A DNA stretch of 15,334 nt from Candidatus Bathyarchaeota archaeon B26-1 (GTDB taxonomy: Archaea; Thermoproteota; Bathyarchaeia; Bathyarchaeales; B26-1): positions 1 to 15,334 of the forward strand of contig LUCD01000025.1 of assembly GCA_001593925.1 (NCBI GenBank), written 5' to 3'. The position numbers and the translations under genes were made by a program. Within the stretch, counting starts at the first letter, position 1. Every line of letters begins with the position of its first letter. Positions 6,748 through 13,482 of the stretch are shown piece after piece. The notes under the pieces are model-generated. The model was not told the origin of the DNA, ran no database searches, and saw only the letters and a program-made list of their open reading frames with translations.

Positions 6748-7497
6748 TTATAGGAATCCTCTGATCTTCAGATCCTCCACCCTTATCCTCCCTTTATGCA
6801 GGGCTGTTGCCACTAGGGCGGCGGATACACCTATCTCCCTCAGCTCCTCTAGGTCCTCGATGCTCCTTACGCCTCCCCCAGTCAAAACCTCAACCGGGGT
6901 CTCCTCGAGGATTTCCTTTACTACTTTTAGGTTGATTCCCCCTTCCGTTCCGACCCTGAGTAAATCGAGGACTATAACCCTCCTGACACCCATCTCCGCG
7001 AACCTCTCAACGAGCCTTGCGGGGCTTAGAGATTTTAGAGCCTCGGAAGGGCTTAGGATTCTCCCTCCCTTCAGGTCTACACTGACGATCACCCGGTCTC
7101 TCCCGAAATGGTTAACGACCTCTCCTACGAGGTTTACGTCGTTCAGGGTTTCGGTTCCTATGATAACGTTTGAGACTGAGGCTTCGAGTATCTTCTCCAC
7201 AGCTTCGACCGTGTTTACTCCCGCATCGACCATCAGACGGAGGCCCGTAAGATCGTTCACCCTCCGGTAGAGGAGGAGGTTTGGCTCTCGGCCCGCTATG
7301 GCGTCTAGGTCCGCCATGTAGAGCTCATCGAACCCGAGGGAGCGGAAGGTTGAGGCAACCTCTATGGGGTTGGCTGAGGGGCAGAGAACGCTCCTTAGGG
7401 GTTGATACTTAGCCCTCTCACCCCTCACCGCGTGGACGGCTAAGTTCTTCAGAACGTCTATCACCGGAATAACCTTCAAGTGGGAACCCCGCTCCAT
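6748..7497 (-). CDS. HisA-related TIM-barrel protein (COG1411-like)
   Basis: The 249-residue product is a (beta/alpha)8 barrel of the HisA/HisF superfamily. Strand 1 reads KVIPVIDVLKNLAVHAVRG (8-26), followed by RAKYQPLRSVLC, a pattern typical of the HisA-related COG1411 group rather than true HisA. Later strands include ELYMADLDAIAG (58-69), IVSVDLKGGRI (137-147), VIVLDLLRVGTEGG (174-187) and VLTGGGVRS (204-212). Asp14 and Asp178 sit where HisA has its catalytic aspartates, and the glycine-rich loops suggest that a phosphate site is kept. The ATG at 7495-7497 is used; a TTG at 7477-7479 directly before KVIPVID is a good alternative, and a longer frame to 7584 would run into mfnD. The gene is divergent from mfnD, with only 26 bases between them. 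No other histidine genes are nearby, so I infer a role in C1-cofactor metabolism rather than histidine synthesis. The reaction is unknown. Confidence 0.8.
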   Translation of the reverse strand: MERGSHLKVIPVIDVLKNLAVHAVRGERAKYQPLRSVLCPSANPIEVASTFRSLGFDELYMADLDAIAGREPNLLLYRRVNDLTGLRLMVDAGVNTVEAVEKILEASVSNVIIGTETLNDVNLVGEVVNHFGRDRVIVSVDLKGGRILSPSEALKSLSPARLVERFAEMGVRRVIVLDLLRVGTEGGINLKVVKEILEETPVEVLTGGGVRSIEDLEELREIGVSAALVATALHKGRIRVEDLKIRGFL

Positions 7498-7523
7498 TAG
7501 TATTTGTACGGGAGGGTATAAGC

Positions 7524-8762
7524 TTGAGGATTCTGGTCTACGAGCATGTTGTTGGAGGAGGGTTCGCCGGTGAACATTTTCCATCCAACATTCTAAGTGA
7601 GGGATACGCGATGTTGAGGGGGTTGATCTCGGACTTTAAGGCGGCCGGATGGGAGGTGACGACCTTCCTCGACTCGAGGCTCAGGAGGTTCAACCCCCCG
7701 CTTGAGGCTGACATCGTGGTCCCGATAAATACGAAAGACTGTGTGGACGAGAACCTGAAAAAGACATCCGAGAACGTTGACTGCGTCTACGTGATCGCGC
7801 CTGAGTCGGGCGGAACACTGCGAAATCTTGTGGGGGAGGTGGAGGCCTCTGGGGGTAAGAGCCTCAACTGCAAGGTTGAGGGGATAGAGAAGGCCTCTAA
7901 CAAGATGGAGGTCTACAGGGCGGCCGAACGCGTTGGGTTGCGGACCCCCGAGACCGTAGTAGCCGACATCCATGAGGACATTAAGGTGATAAGGCGTTTT
8001 GCCCGGGACCTCGGCTACCCCCTAGTCTTCAAGCCCGTGGATGGGGTGGGCTCCTCCGGGTTGAGCGTCCTCAGAGACGAGACTCAAGTAGTTACGGCAG
8101 TCGAGAAGGTGAGGCGAGAGTCGGAGGGCGAAGTCTTCATCATTCAGAAGTTGGTCAGCGGAGTCGCCTCCAGCGTGAGTCTCATCTCAACGGGCGGGGA
8201 GGCCCTCCCATTAACCTTGAATGGGCAGATAGTTAGGTTGGCGCCTCCACGTTCAGACTCGAGTTATGAGGGCGGTTTTGTTCCTTTGGATCACGAGTTG
8301 AGGAGCGAAGCCTTCGAGGCGGCACGGCTGATCGTGGAGGCTCTGGGAGGCCTTGTCGGGTACGTCGGCGTTGACATGGTTCTCACGGACGAGGAGCCCG
8401 TGATAGTCGAGGTCAACCCGAGGCTTACAACGTCGTACGTCGGTTTGAGGGAGGTCGTAAACTTCAATCCTGCCCAAGCGGTCGCCGACGCGGTGTTGGA
8501 GCGGAGGCTTCCAAGAGAGCCGTGTACCGATGGTTACGCCCTCTTCAGGAAGGTGAGGGTTCCAAAGCCGCCTCCAAGGGTTCTCCCGGAAATCTACGGG
8601 TTGAGGGGGGTCTTCTCTCCTCCTTTCCCGGTTACGGGGGGTAGAGGGTCGTGCGCCCTCATCCTCTCCCACTCCTCAGATATGAACCGTGCTGAGGATG
8701 AACTCCAAAAATCTAAGAGGAGCCTCCTAAGTATCATTCGAGGTGGTGGCTGCGCATGGTAG
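7524..8762 (+). CDS. mfnD: MfnD-type tyramine-glutamate ligase (ATP-grasp)
   Basis: MfnD joins glutamate to the amine of tyramine using ATP, starting the glutamyl-tyramine half of methanofuran. The 412-residue protein opens RILVYEHVVGGGFAG, as in ATP-grasp proteins encoded with methanofuran and C1-transfer genes. The ATP-grasp core is complete: the lysine loop LVFKPVDGVGSSGLSVL (167-183), the FIIQKLVSG hinge (205-213), VGVDMVL (281-287) and the metal-binding VIVEVNPRLTTSY (293-305) with Glu296 and Asn298. The N-terminal pre-ATP-grasp domain covers about 1-120 and the extra C-terminal region about 330-412. The start is TTG (7524-7526), supported by GGGAGGG (7510-7516) at a spacing of seven bases. 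It overlaps mfnF by 7 bases. Substrate assignment rests on family resemblance plus the mfnF/mfnE/mfnB context; a related ATP-grasp ligase of C1 metabolism with a different acceptor is the main alternative. Confidence 0.85.
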   Translation: MRILVYEHVVGGGFAGEHFPSNILSEGYAMLRGLISDFKAAGWEVTTFLDSRLRRFNPPLEADIVVPINTKDCVDENLKKTSENVDCVYVIAPESGGTLRNLVGEVEASGGKSLNCKVEGIEKASNKMEVYRAAERVGLRTPETVVADIHEDIKVIRRFARDLGYPLVFKPVDGVGSSGLSVLRDETQVVTAVEKVRRESEGEVFIIQKLVSGVASSVSLISTGGEALPLTLNGQIVRLAPPRSDSSYEGGFVPLDHELRSEAFEAARLIVEALGGLVGYVGVDMVLTDEEPVIVEVNPRLTTSYVGLREVVNFNPAQAVADAVLERRLPREPCTDGYALFRKVRVPKPPPRVLPEIYGLRGVFSPPFPVTGGRGSCALILSHSSDMNRAEDELQKSKRSLLSIIRGGGCAW

Positions 8763-9835
8763 AGGTCATCGGCTTGGATATTGGAGGGGCGAATACTAAG
8801 CTCGCCTTCCTTAGAACGGAGGGCAATGCGGTCCGGACTCTCAGGACGTTTACGGAGTATTTCCCTATATGGAGGAGGGGTAAGGAGAACCTTCCGGGGG
8901 TGCTTAGGAGGCTTAGTGAGGAGGCGGTCTCCCCGGTTAGGGTGGACGGCGTTGGGGTAACTATGACGGCTGAGCTCTCCGACGCCTACCAGACGAAGAG
9001 GGAGGGGGTCAACCACATACTCGACTGCGTAGAGGAGGTCTACGGGGGAACTCGGATTTACGTCCTAGACGTGGATGCGAACCTCATAGAGGTTGAGGAG
9101 GCGAGGAAGGAGCCGATGAGGGTGGCGGCGGCCAACTGGGCGGCAACCGGGTGGATGGTCTCGCAGGTCCTGAAGAACTGTATAGTGGTGGATGTTGGGA
9201 GCACAACGACGAGCATAATCCCCATAATCGATGGGAGGGTCGCCGCCGCGGGTAAGACGGACCTAGAGAAACTCATGAACGGAGAGCTCGTCTACACGGG
9301 GTCCCTCCGCACAAACGTCGCCTCGATAGTTTCCTCCATCCCTATTAGAGGGAGGGTGGCGAGGGTCTCATCGGAGCTCTTCGCCCAGTCGGGGGACGTA
9401 CACCTGATCCTCGGGAACATCACGGAAGAGGAGTACACAGTTGATACGGCGGATGGTAGGGGTAAAACTTTTCTGGAGGCAGCTGCGAGGCTGGCTCGGG
9501 TGGTCTGCGCGGACATCGAGATGTTAACGGAGGAGGAGATCGTCGGGATCGCTGAGTACGTCTATGAGCGGCAGCTCCAGCAGATAATTGACGGTTTGAG
9601 GGATGTCTACAGGAGGGTGGAGCCGCGTTCTAGGGAGGACCTCCCGATAGTGGTCACGGGGTTGGGTAGAAAGTTCTTGGCTGAGAAGGCAGCCCGGAAG
9701 GCGGGTTTCAGGAAGATAATTGATCTAGGTGAACTCTTGGGTGCGGGTGCGGCTCTCGTCTCGCCGTCCGTCGGCGTCGCCTTGAGGGTGGCGAGCGAGA
9801 TGGAGGGGGAGATCGTAAGATGGAGGCCGTCATAA
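8756..9835 (+). CDS. mfnF: MfnF-type methanofuran-core condensing enzyme (ASKHA fold)
   Basis: The 359-residue protein belongs to the hydantoinase/sugar-kinase-like (COG1548) family. It has the ASKHA nucleotide-fold motifs VIGLDIGGANTKLA (4-17), VGVTMTAELSD (66-76) and IVVDVGSTTTSIIPI (143-157), plus the family stretch ELVYTGSLRTNV (177-188) and a late GLGRKF motif (302-307). MfnF couples the diphosphate-activated aminomethylfuran to gamma-glutamyl-tyramine, forming the ether link of methanofuran; it does not need to act as a sugar kinase despite the fold. ATG at 8756 is preceded by GAGGTGG about nine bases upstream, and the gene overlaps mfnD by 7 bases and mfnE by 16 bases, so the three should be translated from one message. 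Length and motifs look intact. The exact role is known from methanogen homologues; here it is inferred from motifs and neighbours. Confidence 0.88.
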   Translation: MVEVIGLDIGGANTKLAFLRTEGNAVRTLRTFTEYFPIWRRGKENLPGVLRRLSEEAVSPVRVDGVGVTMTAELSDAYQTKREGVNHILDCVEEVYGGTRIYVLDVDANLIEVEEARKEPMRVAAANWAATGWMVSQVLKNCIVVDVGSTTTSIIPIIDGRVAAAGKTDLEKLMNGELVYTGSLRTNVASIVSSIPIRGRVARVSSELFAQSGDVHLILGNITEEEYTVDTADGRGKTFLEAAARLARVVCADIEMLTEEEIVGIAEYVYERQLQQIIDGLRDVYRRVEPRSREDLPIVVTGLGRKFLAEKAARKAGFRKIIDLGELLGAGAALVSPSVGVALRVASEMEGEIVRWRPS

Positions 9836-10488
9836 AGGTTGGGGGAAGCCTATCGGAGTATCCGGAGTGTTTGAGGAGGCTCTGCCGGAGTCTAAGCGGC
9901 CTCGTGAGGGTTCACCCCTTCCTCGTCCTGCCCGGCGGGGGAATGTTCGCTGATGTTGTGAGGGTTCTTGACCGGAGGTTCGGCCTTTCTGACGCAGCTG
10001 CCCATAGGATGGCTGTTCTCGGCATGGACATTTACGGGTTGTTCCTATCGGACTTGACGCCGAACTCTCGCATCTGTTACTCTTTGGGGGAGGCTGAGAG
10101 GCTCTCCAAGTCTGGAACCCTGCCAATACTCTTGCCTTCGAGGCTGGTCTTCCGCGAGGACCAGCTGGAGCATTCTTGGGATGTAACCTCAGACTCGATA
10201 GCCGCGTGGGTCGCCGGCCTCCTCCACGTTGAGAAGCTGATCTTAGTGACGGATGTGGACGGGGTCTTCACGGAGGATCCTAAAAGGAGCCGTGACGCCG
10301 AGTTTGTGGGGGAGATAAGGGCGAGTGAACTTTTGGAGTGGGGTGAGAGGACGAGTGTGGATAGGTTTCTTCCAAGGCTTCTCTTGAGGGAACGGCTGGA
10401 CTGTTTTGTTGTTAATGGTAGGTATCCGGAGAGGGTTGAGGCCGTTCTGGAGGGTAGGGGGAGCGTCTATACGAGGATCAAGGCCTAA
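9820..10488 (+). CDS. mfnE: MfnE-type aminomethylfuran phosphate kinase (amino acid kinase family)
   Basis: The 222-residue protein is a short amino acid kinase-family enzyme. Motifs in order are VIKVGGSL (4-11, phosphate loop), LVLPGGGMFADVVR (35-48), SWDVTSDSIAAWVA (119-132) and LILVTDVDGVFTEDP (140-154), which binds nucleotide. In methanogens MfnE phosphorylates aminomethylfuran phosphate to the diphosphate that MfnF then condenses with glutamyl-tyramine. The ATG at 9820 lies inside the end of mfnF, with GGGGGAGATCG just upstream. The 3' end overlaps the convergent mfnB gene by 11 bases. The close order mfnD-mfnF-mfnE makes this assignment stronger than the kinase motifs alone, which are shared by acetylglutamate and isopentenyl phosphate kinases. 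Confidence 0.86.
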   Translation: MEAVIKVGGSLSEYPECLRRLCRSLSGLVRVHPFLVLPGGGMFADVVRVLDRRFGLSDAAAHRMAVLGMDIYGLFLSDLTPNSRICYSLGEAERLSKSGTLPILLPSRLVFREDQLEHSWDVTSDSIAAWVAGLLHVEKLILVTDVDGVFTEDPKRSRDAEFVGEIRASELLEWGERTSVDRFLPRLLLRERLDCFVVNGRYPERVEAVLEGRGSVYTRIKA

Positions 10489-11206
10489 CGCTTTCTAGGG
10501 CGTTGATCTTCTTGATGAACTCTCTTACCGCTTCCCTCTGCACGGTGCCTCTCAGCCTGTCCTTTCCACGGCATACGGCTCTTCTAACCCCGATTATGTC
10601 TGCTCCTAGGGTGAAGACCCTCTCGACGTCGCCTACGTCTAGGGAGCCGGCTAGGGCGACGGTTAAGCCGTACCTGTGAGACTTGTCGACCAGTTCTCTG
10701 AGTTCGGAGTCCTTTAGGAAGTCGAAGAGGCCGCCGCTCTTCTTCGCTTTGACGTCTACGAGGACCCCGTGGGCTCCGGCCTCGTGTGCGACCTCCGGGA
10801 GGCTTAGGGGGTTTAGGCAACCAGCAACCTTGAAGTCGGCGTAGCCTGCGGCTATGACCTTCGAGGGGCGGTTGTATTCTTCCACGGCCGTGCAGACCTT
10901 CTCCATGAGGTTTACAGCTTCCGGCTTCGTCTTTACGCCGAAGAGTCCAACCTTGATGTAGTCGGCGCCTGAAACGGCGGCGCCTAGGGCGGCTAGGGAG
11001 GCTGTTCCGGGGAGGTTCGGTAGGTCGCCGATCGTCGCGCTCATCTCGAGGCTGTTGGGTACGACCTTCCTGACTTCCCGTATGATCCATGGGAAGTTGG
11101 CGCCGAAGGAGCCTTCCTTGGGGTTCTTAACGTCGATTATGTGGGCGCCTCCCTCCACTGCCCTTAAAGCCTCAACCCTGTTCGTCACGCTTACTAGGAG
11201 CCTCAT
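10478..11206 (-). CDS. mfnB: MfnB-type 4-(hydroxymethyl)-2-furancarboxaldehyde phosphate synthase
   Basis: MfnB builds the furan ring of methanofuran by condensing two triose phosphates. The 242-residue TIM-barrel protein opens MRLLVSVTNRVEALRAVEGG and continues with HIIDVKNPKEGSFGANFPW (22-40), the family hallmark. Lys27 and Lys155, the two lysines known to be critical in the methanogen enzyme, fall at the same positions, with Asp25, Lys85 and Asp151 also kept. Other conserved pieces are MSATIGDLPNLPGT (55-68), YIKVGLFG (83-90) and DVKAKKSGGLFDF (151-163). ATG at 11204-11206 follows GGAGG almost directly, an unusually tight spacing. The gene is on the opposite strand to mfnD-mfnF-mfnE and meets mfnE tail to tail with an 11-base overlap, so it has its own promoter. 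Length and residues suggest a fully active enzyme. Confidence 0.92.
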   Translation of the reverse strand: MRLLVSVTNRVEALRAVEGGAHIIDVKNPKEGSFGANFPWIIREVRKVVPNSLEMSATIGDLPNLPGTASLAALGAAVSGADYIKVGLFGVKTKPEAVNLMEKVCTAVEEYNRPSKVIAAGYADFKVAGCLNPLSLPEVAHEAGAHGVLVDVKAKKSGGLFDFLKDSELRELVDKSHRYGLTVALAGSLDVGDVERVFTLGADIIGVRRAVCRGKDRLRGTVQREAVREFIKKINALESVRP

Positions 11207-11379
11207 CCTCCGATCAACAGATGGAATATGATCGATAAGTCAACTAAAACGTTTCTGCTTCTAAGGATGAAGAATGTCTTTTTGGGGGTTTCCTCTCCAG
11301 CCCCTTTAACTGTGGCTGTGCACTGCTCGGTGGAGCCGTTAATATTGAGGTGAGAGTGTGCTGAGAATTTGTTGGTCGT

Positions 11380-12213
11380 CTAGGTTACGCCTTCCTCCTC
11401 CGCCAGTCGGGTTATCGCTTCTTCCCTGCTTAGGCCCTCCCACATGTACTCCTCTATCCTGTATTCGAGGGCTGATATGCTCCGGCCGTAGACGCTATAC
11501 TTGTATAGTAGTCGTTGGTATAGGGTTTCTGGTGGAAGCTGGGGTTTGGGTTTTGGTTTTGCCTCGGCCCATTCGAGGAGGCCCTCTTTCTCTGCTAGTT
11601 TTATTATGGCTTCTTCGCGGTTTAGGCCTCTCTCTAGGTATGACCTCAGCTTATGCTCGATGTATTGCCTTGCGTGTTGCCTTTCACCGCAGTGGATGGC
11701 ACTACACGCCTCTATAAGCCTTTCATAGATTATATTGATGTCTCTGGTTTCTTTCGTAGGCTTCTCCAGCTCATGCTCAACAACGTAATCGATCTTTTTA
11801 ATCGTGATGCCCTCGCTGCTGAGGAAAGAAATGAAATCGTCCATTGCAGAACTTACTATCTTCCCACGGGAATCAGGAAAATACCATAAGACGGATATAC
11901 CGAAATATGACATGGCGAAGAGCGTTCCTGATGGAAATCCTACTATTAACGTCATAACAAGGAATACAAAGATACAATAAAGGATCCACATGAGGAATTC
12001 CTTTGAGAAGTCAAATTTAAATTGGATGCGAGTACCTGTCTCTTCTGGAATTATATTAATGTTAAGATATGAGGTGCGTCGAAGTTTAACCTTAATATTT
12101 GAAGGATCTCTTTCATCAATCACCTTATACTTTCCAGTCACATAACTATATAAGTGCTTATAGGCATGGTCAGCTGAGGTGTTGAGAATGATCTCTTTAG
12201 TCCATGTGTACAT
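11380..12213 (-). CDS. Uncharacterised membrane protein with duplicated C-terminal helical module
   Basis: I do not recognise a named family. The 277-residue protein has an N-terminal beta-rich part (about 1-70) that resembles a START/SRPBCC-like domain in its opening helix (ADHAYKHLYSYVTGKYKVID). This is followed by two hydrophobic segments (about 74-91 and 96-112), a linker region (about 113-160), and a C-terminus with two related modules. Module 1 is 163-211 and module 2 is 232-275; both begin Y-x-RL and end with a GL-x-REEAI-x-(K/R)LAE-x-EG signature, separated by a KPKPKP linker. The ATG at 12211-12213 has GTGAGGA upstream. The 5' half is clearly more AT-rich than the flanking genes, and the 3' half is not, so the gene may be a mosaic. 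A membrane-anchored ligand- or lipid-binding protein is possible but is inference. Confidence 0.7.
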   Translation of the reverse strand: MYTWTKEIILNTSADHAYKHLYSYVTGKYKVIDERDPSNIKVKLRRTSYLNINIIPEETGTRIQFKFDFSKEFLMWILYCIFVFLVMTLIVGFPSGTLFAMSYFGISVLWYFPDSRGKIVSSAMDDFISFLSSEGITIKKIDYVVEHELEKPTKETRDINIIYERLIEACSAIHCGERQHARQYIEHKLRSYLERGLNREEAIIKLAEKEGLLEWAEAKPKPKPQLPPETLYQRLLYKYSVYGRSISALEYRIEEYMWEGLSREEAITRLAEEEGVT

Positions 12214-12245
12214 GACCCCGCTTCCTCACTTCCCTTAATATCAAC

Positions 12246-12258
12246 ATAATTTAACATC
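12246..12258 (-). promoter_or_regulatory. Candidate TATA element for the 277-residue membrane protein
   Basis: The minus strand reads GTTAAATTATG about 35-45 bases before the ATG at 12213. A start 25 bases downstream would give a short leader that still contains the GTGAGGA motif at 12223-12229. Confidence 0.35.
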
Positions 12259-12274
12259 TTCGATTTTTATTAGG

Positions 12275-12358
12275 TTATTCACTTTCTATTTTTTTGGCTT
12301 CTTTATGTATAAGTTGTGCATCGAGAATGATCTTTTTGGTCCATATGCCCTTAACCAT
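12275..12358 (-). pseudogene. Truncated copy of the 277-residue membrane protein gene start
   Basis: This frame encodes 27 residues, ending at TAA 12275-12277. Its WTKKIILDA resembles the WTKEIILNT at residues 4-12 of the downstream membrane protein. The DNA matches too: 12323-12368 and 12184-12229 align without gaps over 46 bases with 34 identities, including the GTGAGGA Shine-Dalgarno motif. Similarity is lost after the first dozen codons. It is best read as a remnant of a duplicated paralogue, though a functional small peptide cannot be ruled out. Its ATG (12356-12358) overlaps the TGA of the 61-residue frame upstream as TGATG. Confidence 0.5.
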
Positions 12359-12543
12359 CACTCCTCACCACCAATAATCTCATCTGCTGTAGAGATTGTT
12401 AATGAGAACTCGGTTTCTCCAGCAGGCACCCACTGATCATCCCATAAGACCTCAGCCTTACCGCCTTGGTACCGCCGAACCTCCATCTCCCTCCAAGCTC
12501 CTCCAGAATCACCAAAAAGAAAAGGACTAATAACCATAACCAT
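12358..12543 (-). CDS. Possible small hypothetical protein, 61 residues
   Basis: No family is recognised. The product begins MVMVISPFLFGDSGGAW and has an acidic C-terminus (STADEIIGGEE), with several Trp and charged residues that suggest a small beta-type fold. A TATA-like TATAAAATAA lies at about 12572-12580, giving a very short leader, so the in-frame ATG at 12535-12537 is also possible. The stop TGA overlaps the ATG of the truncated paralogue frame. The low GC content around it differs from the mfn region. Support is limited to the promoter, the overlap and the absence of a better reading; the antisense frame at 12466-12723 is Pro/Asn-rich and looks less likely. Confidence 0.4.
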   Translation of the reverse strand: MVMVISPFLFGDSGGAWREMEVRRYQGGKAEVLWDDQWVPAGETEFSLTISTADEIIGGEE

Positions 12544-12804
12544 CCCCGAAATAACACTCCTAAAAATGTTTTATTTTATAGAACATTTAAGTTTTATGAT
12601 GATGAAGCCGGACATGGCAACTTAAGGTTTTTGAGCCTCTTTTCGGGCGGGTTTTCCCATTTAGCATCAGAGCTTCATTTGAGGGAGAATAGAGCCTCTC
12701 CGCATTTTCTGGTTGAATGGTAAACTTGGAGACATTTTAGAAAACGTTAACAGTATGGTCCGAGAGAGTATTCTGGTAGCTCCGTGGTCAGGCTGGTTCC
12801 GTGC
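12544..12804. other. AT-rich intergenic region before ubiX
   Basis: Apart from the inverted repeat and TATA element near its left end, this region contains no supported gene. A short AT-rich stretch (TTTTAGAAAAC, about 12735-12745) may be part of the ubiX promoter, but the spacing of about 60 bases to its ATG implies a leader rather than a leaderless start. No tRNA fold was found. Confidence 0.4.
12564..12588. promoter_or_regulatory. Inverted repeat around a TATA box
   Basis: AAATGTT (12564-12570) and AACATTT (12582-12588) form a perfect 7-bp inverted repeat with an 11-base AT-rich spacer. The spacer carries the TATA-like element that reads TATAAAATAA on the minus strand. The layout, a palindrome enclosing a TATA box, copies that at 5525-5546 although the arms differ. 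It may bind a dimeric repressor controlling the small minus-strand gene. Confidence 0.35.
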
Positions 12805-13377
12805 ATGAGGTTGATAGTTGCTATAACGGGTGCTAGCGGAGTCATATATGGAAAACGTTTCTTAGAAGCCCTGAAGGAGAAGAACGTTGAGACACACCTG
12901 ATAATCAGCAAGGCCGGAGAGAAGATGCTCCAATACGAGCTTGGAGTCGCTAGGAAGGACCTAGAGAGGTTGGCGAGCCACGTTTACGACGAAGACCTCC
13001 TCACCGCCCCCATCGCCAGCGGCTCCTTCATAACAGACGGCATGGCCATAATCCCATGCAGCATGAAGACGGTAGCCGGCATCGCACACGGATACTCGGA
13101 GAACCTCATCCTAAGAGCCGCAGACGTCACCCTGAAGGAGAAACGTAAACTCGTAATCGTCCCACGTGAAACGCCCCTAAACGCCATCCACCTCCGCAAC
13201 CTTCTAGAACTAGCAATGCAAGGAGTCGCCGTAATCCCCGCGATGCCCGCATTCTACCACAAGCCGGAGAAGATCGAAGACCTTGTAGACTTCATAGTCG
13301 GGAAGGTCCTCGACGCCCTAGGAATCGAGCACAACCTATTCAAGAGGTGGTCGGCTCCCACAGCCGAAGAAAAATGA
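12805..13377 (+). CDS. ubiX: UbiX/Pad1-type flavin prenyltransferase
   Basis: The enzyme attaches a dimethylallyl group to FMN and closes a fourth ring, making prenylated FMN for UbiD-type decarboxylases. The 190-residue protein has the family features: LIVAITGASGVIYGKRFLEAL (3-23, the FMN-binding TGASG loop), THLIISKAGEKML, the APIASGSFITDGMAIIPCSMKTVAGIAHG stretch (about 66-94) that contains the S-x-x-T/PCSMKT signature, LVIVPRETPLN (about 116-126) with the conserved Arg-Glu, and VAVIPAMPAFYHKPE (about 142-156). I chose ATG 12805 because the family begins almost exactly at the first strand; a GTG at 12784 in the same frame would add seven residues. No UbiD gene lies in the window. The gene is single, on the plus strand, and converges on the glycoside hydrolase-like gene over 105 bases. 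Confidence 0.92.
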   Translation: MRLIVAITGASGVIYGKRFLEALKEKNVETHLIISKAGEKMLQYELGVARKDLERLASHVYDEDLLTAPIASGSFITDGMAIIPCSMKTVAGIAHGYSENLILRAADVTLKEKRKLVIVPRETPLNAIHLRNLLELAMQGVAVIPAMPAFYHKPEKIEDLVDFIVGKVLDALGIEHNLFKRWSAPTAEEK

Positions 13378-13482
13378 CGACCATCCTCCAAGAATTGTCT
13401 ATTAAGGCTGGACGCTCCGGAACCTTCACCACCCTTCACATACTTGGTTAGGGGTTCTCCACGATTCTACTTCGCCTGCGAG
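13378..13482. other. Convergent intergenic region between ubiX and GH123-like gene
   Basis: This 105-base stretch separates two converging genes. I see no hairpin with a T-run, no tRNA-like fold and no coding frame with a start signal in it. Confidence 0.4.

Noticed and set aside
7498..7584. N-terminal extension of the HisA-like protein to 7584
   Set aside because: It would run 61 bases into the well-supported mfnD start, and the added residues do not resemble the family, which begins at the first barrel strand.
10584..11090. 168-residue minus-strand frame inside mfnB
   Set aside because: It is an Arg/Pro-rich shadow frame of the clearly functional mfnB gene.
11267..11353. 28-residue plus-strand frame between mfnB and the membrane protein gene
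   Set aside because: There is no convincing Shine-Dalgarno motif or promoter, and its composition is unremarkable.
12466..12723. 85-residue plus-strand frame
   Set aside because: It is Pro/Asn/Lys-rich at its start, has no ribosome binding site and overlaps the palindrome and TATA region.
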